From Branchiostoma floridae (Eukaryota > Chordata > Leptocardii > Amphioxiformes > Branchiostomatidae), in assembly GCF_000003815.2 (NCBI RefSeq), contig NC_049994.1:12078236-12142235 (forward strand): a stretch of DNA of 64,000 bases, in the 5' to 3' direction. Below, piece by piece: positions 48,014 through 59,091 of the stretch. Position 1 is the first letter of the stretch. Each line of letters opens with the position of its first letter. A model generated the notes under the pieces. The model was given only the letters and a program-made list of their open reading frames with translations, was not told where the DNA came from and did no database searches. The position numbers and the translations under genes were made by a program.

Positions 48014-48021
48014 TGACGTCA
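48014..48021. promoter_or_regulatory. CRE palindrome upstream of the peptide-precursor gene
   Basis: TGACGTCA lies 95 bp before the ATG, with further half sites (AACGTCA, GACGTGACGTA) between. CREs are common in neuropeptide promoters. However, TTTCTGCAG at 48092-48100 resembles an acceptor, in which case these sites would lie in a 5' UTR intron. The octamer is also abundant elsewhere in the window. Confidence 0.35.
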
Positions 48022-48115
48022 GCATCTGTACTTATAACGTCAGTCTGTCAGTCAACGCTAGAGCATGATTCTGACGTGACGTACGTTGTTGTTTCTGCAG
48101 GCAGTGAAGACTACC

Positions 48116-48926
48116 ATGGACGCGAGGATAGTTGCGCTGGTTGTGGCGGTGTTGGTGACAGAGGCGTGCGGGTTACACCAGCTGCATGACCGCGGCACGG
48201 ATGTGTATCTGCCCAACCCCCAGAGCCGAAGAGGTGCGTTTTATCATACACATTAGATGTAATCCTTTGCTATACTTTCTCGTCATCATCCTTTCGTTGC
48301 TTGCTTTCCTACTTCATTCGTTATCTTTTTTTTTTGGCTAGATTGTCGGGTTGAAATACTCTTTTATTTTGATATGAGATTTGCTTTTATTAATTTTGAT
48401 ATTCATTTACGATTTTAATCTAGTTTACAGGCTTGGTGGCACCAGTTGGTTTGCAACAATAAAAGGTTAGAACGCTATTGTCTTTTTCTCCTCTTGCGTT
48501 TTTTTTCTTTTTTGTTATTTCTTTCGGTTTTAATTCTGCCCCTATTCTTTCAGACACATCTTTTGTTTGCATTACATGATGTCGGTTGCCTTTTGCTGAC
48601 AACATTCATCCATTATATCATTAAAGATTTAAAGATAATTCTAAATTTCTGGAAATATTTTCTTTTTAGCCGGAGCAACACCGCACAAATGGTACGAAAC
48701 CATTATGCGGCTCGACTCACCCCATTTTGGCAAAAGACGCTCCGTGACCGACTACAGCCTTAACGTCCCCGATGACAAGGTCGTTGGAGGAATCGACGAT
48801 CGTCGGGAGGGTCCGGAAAGAGTCCCGATTATCCTTTCCGACAGCGATGTCGGAAGGGATCGGCAACGTTCGGGAGAGAGAATCTTCCAAGTGAACAGAG
48901 GCGGCCAAAAATGCGTTTGCTGGTGA
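48116..48926 (+). CDS. Putative secreted neuropeptide/hormone precursor, 124 aa, two coding exons
   Basis: Exons 48116-48233 (phase 1) and 48670-48926 join in frame (GT donor at 48234, TTTTTAG acceptor) to 124 codons plus TGA. The product starts with a hydrophobic signal peptide (core about residues 5-14, cleavage likely near ACG/LHQ, 19/20). Arg-Arg at 38-39 precedes a 20-residue segment (40-59) containing WYETIMRL and ending SPHF. Gly60-Lys61-Arg62-Arg63 follows, the standard signal for cleavage and C-terminal amidation. A second dibasic site, Arg84-Arg85, follows an acidic spacer. The precursor ends in the unusual Cys-Val-Cys-Trp. The layout is that of a prohormone processed in the regulated secretory pathway. 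I recognise no family. The W-x4-M pattern and the 14-residue W-to-amide spacing faintly recall spexin (RR...GRR), which is weak evidence. Confidence 0.7.
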
Positions 48927-49290
48927 CGTCAAAAATATGGCTGGAAATGATGATTCTCAGAATTTTTGTCTTTGGCTCAAAATGTTTTAAGTACAGCTAG
49001 CTGACACTATGAACTTATCAACTTTAGAATTGATGATTGTTTACATGATTTCATCATGTTTTGATATTCTACATTGTATCAAAAGAGGTGTTTAAGAGAT
49101 TCAAGCAAGTGGCAGATGTATTGTACCACACAGATAACACAAAGAATTTGATGAAGAATTGGCCGTTTTCAGCACTAGTCTTACATGTAGCAGTGCATAT
49201 ATAGGTCTATTGAATTCATTTATCTGTTATGAGGTGAATAGAATCGTAAACATAAGAATAATAATAAAATAAATCTGACAACCTTTACAT
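48927..49290 (+). other. Probable 3' UTR of the peptide-precursor gene
   Basis: The stretch after the TGA runs to two overlapping AATAAA signals (49263-49268 and 49268-49273), giving a 3' UTR of about 350 bases. No other exon is visible. Confidence 0.45.
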
Positions 49291-49477
49291 TTCATGAATT
49301 CATTTTGTCGTGTCTTAACTCGCTTTTTTTTTTACTTTTTAAACTTGAACATTAACAACTAGAGTACAAAACTAACACTGCATTGAGTCTATACAACTTT
49401 TATGACAGCGCAATACATATCAATAACTAATAAAAGCAGAACAGGCACTGACGTGATATTGGAATAAAACAATTTTT

Positions 49478-49545
49478 GCATGACGGGAATCGAACCCGGG
49501 ACGTGTGAGTGAAAGCTACAATTCTAACCACGGGACCACGGGACA
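49478..49545 (-). pseudogene. Degenerate tRNA-Glu-like sequence
   Basis: On the minus strand, CCGTGGTTAGAATTGTAGCT resembles the A-box half of tRNA-Glu, with TTC in the anticodon position (CTTTCAC loop). GGGTTCGATTCCC is a perfect B box. The acceptor ends (TGTCCCG and TCATGCA) do not pair, so the copy should not give a mature tRNA. It may be the head of a SINE. Confidence 0.6.
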
Positions 49546-50369
49546 GAAAACGACCTCTAGTGCGGCTTTGTGCCGTAGTATTTTCCCTTATAAACTATCA
49601 TAGTCTCATGCCCCAAATTGTCAAATACAGACAGTGCTACATGTACATACATGGTCAAATCTAGAAACTCTCCCTTTTGCTTTTTGACAAAATAGACATT
49701 TTGTTTTGTGAATCCAACCTCCTTGGTGAAACACATTATTAGACAGAAATACGAAGCTGCAGCCCCTTTGGCACATACAACTTGGGGTAACGTTCACATT
49801 TCAGAATCTATCTCCCAGAAAACTGGAAATATACCATTTTGTCTACTTTAAGAATCTACTAGACCTTCACTTTCCTCTACTGAAATCTGTTTCATTTACC
49901 AACAGTGGTCAGTCGTGGATCGTTCTATTAGCAGCAGCTCTAAAGATAACAAATTAACAAACACGATATGGCAATACAAATGGATGCTAATAGTAGATGA
50001 TGTCAATCACCAAATGCGATCATCTTGCAGTTTTCATCTGAATCAGACGTCACTGCGATAAATGTTCATGGCCTGGAAGTGGTTATGTAGACATATCTAT
50101 TTTAGTCTTCAGTGTAGGTGGACCGCTTTTCTAGGAATTTCTTCATGTTGCGACACTGACGAGGAAAATACTCCAAATATGACTTTAACATCTTATCGTT
50201 GGTTTTAAGAGGTGCAATGAGGGGTGGATCTTAATCACAAGCTATACGGGTGAGTTAAGATTAAAAGAGATGGACTGCCTTCCCAAGGGACATCTGGTTC
50301 TCAGGCGCGTCGGTACGACAGAAACCATGCAACTTTAGGGAGAGTTTTTTTTTGGGGGGGGGGTGGACA

Positions 50370-50545
50370 ATGACAATGTGGCGCTGCACTCAAGTTTAGC
50401 AACTCATTTTTAATCAACAGTTGCACATACAAATTGCAGACAGAGGGCAAAGTTTTTTTATCCCCGACCGAAGTCATGTACCCATTTTTACAGCTGGGTG
50501 AAGTGAGAAAGGTCGTGTAAAGTGGGGTGTACCCATTCGTTTTTG
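50370..50545 (-). mobile_element. SINE family S1, minus-strand copy
   Basis: Reverse-complemented, the stretch reads TTTACACGACCTTTCTCACT, then a TCACCCAGCTGTAAAAATGG block and a TTCGGTCGGGGATAAAAAAA block, matching 4510-4610. It runs on into a C9/A9 homopolymer stretch. Confidence 0.65.
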
Positions 50546-50687
50546 CTTCGACCTCTGCCATCTCCCACCGAGCTCGATTTATGAGTTAACATTAACAAGT
50601 TTTCTGTTGAGTATACGTTTTTGCTTCGACCTCTGCCATCTCCCACTCGATTTATGAGTTAACATTAACAAGTTTTCTGTTGAGTAT
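50538..50687 (+). repeat. Recent tandem duplication (78 + 72 bp)
   Basis: Units 50538-50615 and 50616-50687 are identical except that the second lacks six bases (CGAGCT). Each runs from CGTTTTTGCTTCGACCTCTG to TTCTGTTGAGTATA. The near-identity suggests a young event or an assembly duplication. Confidence 0.9.
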
Positions 50688-51711
50688 AACAGATTTGTCT
50701 TATTTTAACTTAACTTATGACTATCACTCTGATTTTGAGTTCACCGTATTTTTGTTTTCTGTTATTTGAAAGGCACAATAAGTTGTACATTTCCGTCATG
50801 TTATAATTTACATTTAACCTGGATTCCAGGAGGAGTATCATAATTTTATATTGTTTTAATCTAGATTCCAGGAAGAGTAGTGATGTATCGCTAATAGAGA
50901 TCTAAAAAAAGCCAATCCCCCACGCATACGCGCAAAGGGAGAACAACATGGGGATGGTGTGGTCATGTCCGTCAGACGATAGGACCCTAAGCAACCAAGT
51001 ACAAACACCGGTAAACCAGCGCCTGACGCTGTTTGGAGATCCTCTGTCTCATTCCACATACGCAAGAAAAATAGCAGCATCTACAGTGGGCCGCATATAG
51101 CCACGCAGTTAACAAGTCGTTTCCTGTTGGCGAACAGGATACATACGTCACAGTTAACAACAGGATATAAAATGTTAAGCTTTTAAGCTGAACGGATGAG
51201 AAAATTTGTTTGCATCGCATTACCCTAGGCGTAGCGCATTTATAAACGGCAAACATATACGCCAAAAAGTTCTGATGTTTTCGGCAGGGTTAATGTCTCT
51301 GTGTGTGTCTGTCTCTGAGTCAGTGTCTTTTATTAAGCTAATAAAGGACTACTTGGCACATCATTTTGTACTTAAATGAGACAAAATTACTTGTCGAGGA
51401 TAAGAGATCTTGAAGCTCTAGTTTGAGCCTAAGATTATCAATAGGAAGGGCATTACAGCCCCGAATAGCATTCATTTCTTGATTCCTAATTTAGCGATAA
51501 CAGAAATACACACCGATGATAATACCGGTAGCTGAAAGTATTAATATAATACTTGTACCCATTAATCTTCGAGACCTATAGAGACTGACATTTCTAGGGG
51601 GCATATTCTCTGTCAAATAGAAATTTAAGCCACCTCGTACATTTCTGTAATATTAATTTATTTTCTTTCACTTATGGATTGTTTTCTACATATTTATTTT
51701 CAACTGGGGGA

Positions 51712-51970
51712 AGGGGCAGAATCGTGTCGAAAAACATTACCAGGGAGTTTTTCGCATACAGATTGTTATCTTCATAGTTCGTTCTTTTCCATTGGTAGGA
51801 AAAAATCGCATTGAAAAAACATGATCAGAGAGTTTTTAGCATACACATTGTTTCCTTCCCATTAGAAATGTACTCTGAGGGAGAATATCATATTGTGATG
51901 AAAGAATTAAAAAAAAAAACTACCGAGATTTTTCGCATAAATAAACTTACATTTTTCAATATTAGAAAGG
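51712..51970 (+). repeat. Three diverged tandem units of about 85 bp
   Basis: AAAAACAT(T/G)A(C/T)CAG(G/A)GAGTTTTT(C/A)GCATACA recurs, with a third weaker version ending ATTTTTCGCATAAATA. CATTGGTAGGAAA, CCATTAGAAATG and TATTAGAAAGG mark successive unit ends. No coding role. Confidence 0.6.
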
Positions 51971-52980
51971 TCCGTCAGATTTCAGGATATAACATTGTGT
52001 GACCAAACCAGTACATATTTGGTTGCCAAGCTTTCTAGCAGCTATCTATTCCGCTACCACCAGCCTATTTATATGACAAGCTAACTCATACAGATATTGT
52101 GGCTTGTGGCTATCAGAGGCAATACTCAAACCAGCACGACCGCTTGCTGAGTTCCTGTCTATGAATAACGCACGCTTTATTAAAAGTACGCATACATATT
52201 AGTACTGATAATTGCTGATTTAGATCTCCGAAACTCCTGATATAACAAACTCTAGGTTCAAGGAAAGTCAGTTTCTTCGAAAGGGATGGAATATCTGCAG
52301 GTGGTAGCAATAACAACCAACTCATAACGGATTTGTCATGCTTCACTTCAGCAATGCCATTGCACGATTATCTTGCAGTCTGGTGTAAAGGATAGACTGT
52401 TTCAGATTCCATGTTGTTCATGGCACATATTAAAGGCTGCCAGAAACGACCACCCGCAAAACACAAAGCTCTATTCTTGGAAAAGAGAAAGAATGTGTCT
52501 TACTGTGTACATTGTGCAAACGTTTTCCAACGTCTGAAGGACTTTGTTGCCACAATCAATTTTTATTCATAGGTCTCACACAGGAGAATGTTGCTATTCA
52601 AGAGCATTGTGTAGAGTACATCTCTCAAAGTTTAAAGGTGTTATGATGTGAGATTATAAAGACCGCTAGGCGGCGCTATTGACAGTTAAAAATGGTACAA
52701 CGCACAGCTTAGAGCTGTGAAAAAAGCTAAACGAATATCGAAGAAACATGAAAACGGAAAAATGTCTTCATGAAATCATCAGTGGTTATCAAAAATGTTG
52801 AAAGTAGGAAATATCGTAGACTGGTCACCGAATATTGGTATGCTCACAGTCACTGTTTATCACAAACTAATCAATTCAATCAAATGTATCTCATATGCTT
52901 ACATTTACCCATCGATTAGATTATGTCCTCTCAAAGCCGTCAGCCAGGTTGTAGGATTCCGCTGCCTGTGACGTCAGTGC

Positions 52981-55900
52981 TCACTGGCGGAAGAGTTTCT
53001 CCTGAACGTCCGGAAACCCTGGTCGGCCCAAGGCTGGCTTTACGGATTCCCAGTATTCCCTGGTATCCTTTCCGCTGGAGAAACAAAAGTATGACAGACG
53101 CAAGAAGAGTAGATATAGTTAGTCTGAGCTCTTTCTCTTCGCAATGCTTCGTGCTAGCTGTGGTAATCTGAATTCAAACAAAAGATATACAGAACACAAC
53201 CCAGTGTTGCTGTATCGAGTGAACTGCACCGCCATGTTTGATAGTGTGGTAACTTTCTATAGCGTTTTCGGTAGTTTTTGCTCGCGTCCTGGTGGTCAGC
53301 TTTTCCCATTTAATCTTGTCACGACTCATGTAAGGGCTGAGTAAAGGGCTATAAACAAAATACGTCCTCTTAGTGTTGCCACGGCTACTTTTGTGACATA
53401 AGGTAGCAGAATACAGTTTTCGGCCTATGGGGCTTCCTATAGTTAAGGACCGCAAGGTGACTGACATCGACGCGGATAAAATTATAGTAGGGTGCATTTG
53501 GGAAGCACGACAGACTAGTATGTTAAAGTCGAGGGTACAACGTACAAAATAACCAAAAACAAAAAATATTGTGGTTTTTTAACATTGTGACGCCCTCTTT
53601 GAAATAGGGTCATGCGGGGTCACCCGGAACTGCAGCCGACTCACTTAGACAGCCAGCTGTAAAGGTCACGCGTATTTAAACAACGACAGGCCAAACTGAA
53701 AAATCTCATTCGTGCCATCTGAAAGCCGACATATTATGCTGCCACACAGTAAAGTTCATCCCTCGCTTACATGTACTTTAAGGTATTTACGAACGATTGA
53801 AGATTTCGACCGCACTATGTTTTTACCCCTACGTCATTAACTCCGGGGGTCGCGTAGAAATACTGTACTCTGCCGCCATAACTGAAAAATGAAATTGATC
53901 AAGAGTACTCAAAGAAATTAGCATTTAGAAATAGTGATTTCTGCAAACGCCATGACATACATCAGTATAGCGTCTGTCATATAACTACGGTGAACGACAA
54001 TGTGATGTACTAGTAATCCTTACTTGATAAAGTCTTTCTCAGACTGGTCCGTCTTCAGCGCCCCTCCCCACGGCAAATGTTTCTTGCTGGCGTCTCCGAG
54101 CTTTCCTCCGCGCTCTGGAGACAGCTACGAAACGTAAAGAAATATACTGTGCGCTTCAGTACAGTTAATATTATATATCTCATATCTTTAATCATGTTAT
54201 TGCAAATTTATTTAAGAGGAATATCTATTTCATATCCCCGTCTAATGTCGTGAGAAATATGTCTGAAAGAAGTGACCTACTAACTCGATTTCACCAGGTG
54301 ATTTATTTGCTGTACTCTAATTTCATTAATGAAGCCGAAAATTTGCACAAGACAAAACAATGACAAAACAATGCAAGACGACGGGGAAAATGGTAAACGG
54401 CAAAGTGAGAATCAACAACAAAATTCCTCTAGTCGACACCAGTGACTACCTCTTCCGATATAGCCCGGATGTGGTGAGGTTCAAATCCACAGCAGCCGCC
54501 GATGTACCTGACCCCGAGGTCAAAGGCCGCTCGGGCGAAGTGGTGGACTTCAAAGCGGGTCATCTGCCGAGGGCCCAGAGCTGGCGAGGGAATGTAGAAA
54601 AACATTTGAAGAACAACTAGATATTTCTAGATTTTACAATCTACTATAAATGACCTAAACGTTAGAACGTTGTCTTGATAAATTCGTGTGGTCTCATGCC
54701 TGTATTTACTCCGAATGGTCACTCTCAAAGAATCCTTTCTGAATATAATTGGGCCCCAGAAGCGTGTTTCTGTGACGATCATAAATTCCCTTTCATCACG
54801 CTGATATAACAATGAATTGACATGAAAGTTTGTGTAATTCTGACAGGATTGGTCGGAAAGTTTCGGCATTCATTTTCCAATCTTTCATGCCAACTGATCA
54901 AATGTTGCAATTAGTTACTTTGATTATTACTTAACAAAATATAGTATTCTTACCGAACGGAAACTCCGGCAAGATGGTCCATCCGTTCTTCGTCTGCTCG
55001 GTCTCCGGTGAGTGGTAGCCGTTTGGTTGGACCATCAGATACGGGGACAGTCCTGCCTTCTCCAGCGCATCCTTCATCATCTTTATAGTCTTCAGACAGG
55101 TGTTGGCATCAAACCGGCAGTTCAATCCAACCACGTCAGCACCTACAAAGAGATAGTACAATGAGGCATTAAGGTTCATCTACTGATAATGCTCACATCT
55201 TATAATGGAAGCTCATCTGTAATCATTATAAAATGCTTAACTTTCTTCCAACACAAAGGCATACACGGATCAAATTTTCAATGACCACCTTGGTCTTCTT
55301 CAGGATCAATGCTGATGACCAATCACTTCAGAATATAAACTCGAAAGAACATTTGATCCCAGTGCCTTTGTATATAGTAAGAAAATTTAGCACTGTACTA
55401 TGCTCGCTTCTTGTTAACATTCTGTACCGACTGAGGCAACATGTTGGACTTTGATACGGAATTCTTTGCTAGGTCGGAGAACAAATTTGCATAGCAGATA
55501 TGTCAGCTGCCTCGATGGCGCAGTAGGCAGCGCGTGAGTCTCATAATCTCAAGGTCGTGAGTTCGATCCTCACTCGGGGCAAATTCTTTTTTGGATGTTT
55601 TTCTCATCCAATACTTGTTGTTGTTTGTTACCATTTGTAAGGTGTCTTTAAATTTATTTTATCCAACTTTATCCAACTTAAGACATCAAGAGCGTGTGAC
55701 TTTTTTCATCTTGTGATCCCTGACCAGACTGCCAAGAACGCGTGACTACACCAAAGTGTAACACGAGGAGCAACGAGTCGAACGTGGTGGGAAGTTGGTA
55801 TCGTCCTCCGTCCCGGGATATGAAGCACTCGCCTAATCTACGGTAGCACAAGATAGTATCAAAAACTGACAAAGGACTGAGTGAGGCCGCCCTAGGAGTG

Positions 55901-58005
55901 TACATTGGCTACCGGAAGCTATACAGACTCCTAGGCCGGCTATACTTTTTTTGATACCATATAATATGCTACGGTAACCGTATTATCTGCTTGGAGATTA
56001 GCACCCACCTGCTTTAGCCATCCTGACGGCACACTCCCCGACTGGAACGCCGCTGTCGTCTCCTGTCGGCCCGATACGCAGGGTACAGGCTACGGGCTTC
56101 CCTTTTCCCTTCAGCACTTCGATAGCCCACTCGGCCTCCTCCACGTTACCAATGAACTACACAGATACCGGTACGTTCAGTCAAAAAAGAATCTTCCTAC
56201 TAGTACCATGCGTACTTCGACACGACAAGTTTTTGGTAACGCCACCTTCCCTTTGAGCTGGTGAAAATGTGGTAATAAACCGTACTACAGATCGCATGAC
56301 TTTCCACTTAACACACAATAAAGCTCTGCACAGATACGTTTCCTAGTACATGTATACGCACTGCGATACGACAAGTCCTGCTTGTTTTTGGTAGCGCCAC
56401 CAGATCGCGTGACTTTCCACAACCAATAGCAAGTCCAGAACATAAGACGCGAGTCTCGTCGACCTAGTCTCACACTCGTCTTGCGAGACTGGGTCACTCC
56501 ATGAACAAGATAGACCGACAGCCATCGAAAATTTAGAGATTCTTGTGTATACCTTTAAAAGAAGTCAGTGTTAGATGAAAATTCTATCAACAGAACATAA
56601 AGCGAATTTGCTGTTTGAGACGACGAAGCTGACGTGACTTACCTCAGCCAATAGGAAGTCCACATCTTGTTCCATGAAACTGTCGACCTGTTTGCTGAAC
56701 TCCTTCTGTACGGCTGCCCTTCCCTTCCCCTGTGCGTAAGATGGAGTGTTGGATAACCCTCCACAGACGAGGGTATCTCCGTCCCCAACAACCTCCTTCA
56801 CTATAGTACATGCCTGGTCGTTCATTTCTTTGCACTGGATGTGAAATAAACGCACACAACGTATGGTATTTGTTTATTAAACGTATCTACATGTTGCCTC
56901 CTCTTGAAAAACAAAATACACAGGTAAACAATGTAAGACAAAACGGTACTAATAACAGTAACAATTAGAAGCAAAGTATAACTTGATACACTATAAATAA
57001 AACATAAATACAAAGCAATGAAACAGAATGAAATTTTGTTTCGTGTGAAACTTACGTTGATGTTACGATAGGGTATTGCCAAGTTTAAACAAGAGTCGTT
57101 GTGAGATATTGAAAAATAAAAATAGGTAATGAGCCAACTTGCAAATGAGCTGGACCAGTGCGTATGTAGAGAGAGAGAGAGAGAGAATCTCCAGGCATAA
57201 CATAGTATCAAAGTTGCGTAGGATCTGCTTGGAGATGATGAGTTTCAAACGGTTTCCTTACCGTGATGCTCTTGCCAGTCTCGTTCCCAGGGGCGTCAGG
57301 ACCAGACAGAGACAGTCTGTCGTCTGTCGACCAGAATGTGAAGGCCTGGAGCACATCTGCGCCTGCGCGCATGAACTCTCGGTGTAACTGTTTTACTGTA
57401 AGTATGAAATTAGCATAAGTAGATAGCGTGAGCATCACTTATAATAAGCTATCTACATACCCAAAAACATGACGATCCGTCAACCCATTCTTGAGTCATT
57501 CCCTTTCAAAGTCTGACCTAAACACCCAGGTCCCTTCCAAATCAAGCCGCTAGAGGGTCCAAATCCATACCACTTACTCTCGGCGTCAACAGCTATCTAC
57601 CACTAAAACAAAACCATGGGCCACGACTATAACATGTTCAGAAATTGAGATATCAAATCCGGAACTTCCGCCGTAGCACCGTACCAACACGCTAGGGGGC
57701 TCGTACCAAGTATCAAGACAAGCCAGTATTCTGGAATTAAGGTGGTCAACTACATAGACACAAACACAGACACATACAGACATATACCAACGCTACAGAA
57801 AACCTTGTAGCGAAGGTAAAATGAATATTTTCACTCAAGAAGAAACCTCTATGCCTAACCCACCGGCCTCAGGATGTTCGATGACGACCTCTGTGGTGTA
57901 GGGTCCGGCCATGACGTAACCCCGCTTCTCCAGCGTGAAGACATAACCCCCGTCTCCTATCACAGGGCCCTCCTGCAGCCGCTCCAGTAAACCTTTTTTC
58001 ACCAT
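52981..58005 (-). CDS. BHMT: Betaine-homocysteine S-methyltransferase-like, complete, eight coding exons (376 aa)
   Basis: Zinc-dependent homocysteine methyltransferase of the cytosolic methionine cycle. Coding exons from 5' to 3' on the minus strand: 58005-57864, 57395-57262, 56834-56643, 56156-56009, 55142-54954, 54580-54450, 54124-54024, 53074-52981. All junctions are GT-AG and the joined frame is exact to TGA. Motifs: VIGDGGYVF (Asp18), TFW at 67-69, [14 protein letters not shown] (Glu156), GLNC (Cys214) and IGGCC (Cys298, Cys299). These are the three zinc cysteines, at spacing equal to human Cys217/299/300. The C-terminal EYW and GRP dimerisation segment is present but ends earlier than human BHMT (406 aa). 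The start Met may instead be joined to a short upstream exon, since AAG precedes the ATG. A likely poly(A) signal is at 52562-52567 (minus). Aromatic betaine-site residues are swapped (see findings). Confidence 0.93.
55509..55581 (+). tRNA. tRNA-Met (CAT), elongator type
   Basis: This is a 73-base cloverleaf. The acceptor GCCTCGA pairs with TCGGGGC (one G-T), discriminator A. The D arm is GCGCAGTAGGCAGCGC, the anticodon loop CTCATAA with CAT, and the T arm GTGAGTTCGATCCTCAC. It closely matches the conserved animal elongator tRNA-Met. A T6 run six bases downstream (from 55588) fits a Pol III terminator. It lies antisense in the intron between BHMT exons 4 and 5. Confidence 0.95.
55833..56000. 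mobile_element. hAT-like MITE family A, copy 4, at a BHMT splice donor
   Basis: The left end CTAATCTACGGTAGCACAAG lacks part of the usual AAGCAGATC block; the right end is ATCTGCTTGGAGATTA. Flanks GCACTCGC (55825-55832) and GCACCCAC (56001-56008) match at 6 of 8 positions. The right flank is exactly the first eight intron bases of BHMT exon 4 (minus strand GTGGGTGC), so the element abuts the 5' splice site. Confidence 0.8.
57185..57237. mobile_element. Shrunken MITE family A remnant
   Basis: AATCTCCAGGCATAACATAG joins TAGTATCAAAGTTGCGTAGG and ATCTGCTTGGAGAT, so both ends of the family survive with the middle deleted. It follows a (GA)n run (57166-57184) and lies 25 bp from the donor of BHMT exon 2. 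Confidence 0.6.
57466..57828 (+). repeat. Family K repeat in BHMT intron 1
   Basis: Aligns along its length with 2036-2412 (TCATTCCCTTTCAAAGTCTG, ACTTACTCTCGGCGTCAACA and GAAATTGAGATATCAAATCC blocks). It ends at CCTTGTAGCGAAGGTAAAAT, next to BHMT exon 1. A related stretch sits at the same place relative to the duplicated exon (about 59290-59570). Confidence 0.75.
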
Positions 58006-58985
58006 CTTATGATACAAGATAAATGCAAGGGTACGAAGAGTCACAACAAGCTTAAGGACTAGGAGATCTTTAACATTTCGGATGAGAGTAGCCGTATATA
58101 AACAACGATTGTGAAAAGCAGCGCGGAATCTAGATGGTCTAAGGTACTTGGCCCTGCCTATATGTCACCGCAAGCGAGGGAACGCCAGCACCTGTAAGCT
58201 TCGTACACACACTCGCACACCACAGCCTCAACAAACTGCTCAAAGTTCAAAGGTTGAAGAACCTAGCTGCCTAAAACTGCAAATCAGAAAGATAAGTACA
58301 CGGGCGAATACACAGACTTTCACGGCTAACCACAAGATTCTCACATAGCGCTCACACTAATGGAGTAAACAATACTGTTTTGATACTGATTGCATGTGTT
58401 GTTTTTACCTCTTTTAGCCGACTTGCTAGCTCGATACACTCCACAACAAACCGCGGCCGTCAGGTCGTTTACAGTTCAAAGTGCAATCCGGGGGGTCTCG
58501 TATCAGTGTTCGTAGTATGGAACACTGTATTCCTAAGGGACCATTCAAAATCATATCTGCCATAATTTGGCATCTGATGAATCTACCGTATGATGCATCT
58601 AATATGAAAATTCGACATTGTCATTATGAATCTTCTGTAATTTTCAATTGAAACTGGATACGTATTTGCGAAAATGTACATAATGTATTCATCAAGTTCT
58701 CCCTGTACATTGTCAATAAGAATTATTCATACCCTTGCCAAGCCAATAATGATGACAAGGGACATGGCTGATTATGTATGTCTACATGTCTGTGGTGCAT
58801 CCTTGTTGTAAGGGTATCGTGACGTAAGTATATGTGTGAACGCGCGCGCGTGTGTGTGCGTACAGGTTTGGCATATGTGCATGTGGTGTGTATGTGGTAC
58901 ATGTACATTCGTCTGTGCGAGATGGTGTACAATTTCTACAATGTGTACCATATATAATGTTGTAAACCCTCTACGTGACAAATGA
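57826..58985. repeat. Tandem segmental duplication, unit 1 (BHMT exon 1 and upstream)
   Basis: Matches 59575-60668 in order. Shared blocks include the exon, CACCGCAAGC(G/A)A(G/A)GGAACGCCAGC, GAATACACAGACTTTCACGG, GGAGTAAACAATACTGTT and ATGACAGGTC near 58980. A (CG)n(TG)n tract (58841-58862) is present in both units. Indels make this unit about 75 bp longer than its partner over the same anchor points. Confidence 0.85.
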
Positions 58986-59091
58986 CAGGTCGAACGCTCA
59001 AACGTTCCAGATACGCGTACCTTACGCTACCGCCAAAGTGATCTTGTCGGGAACTGTAAGAGCTGCATGGCCGCAATATGCGGTGTTTTTG

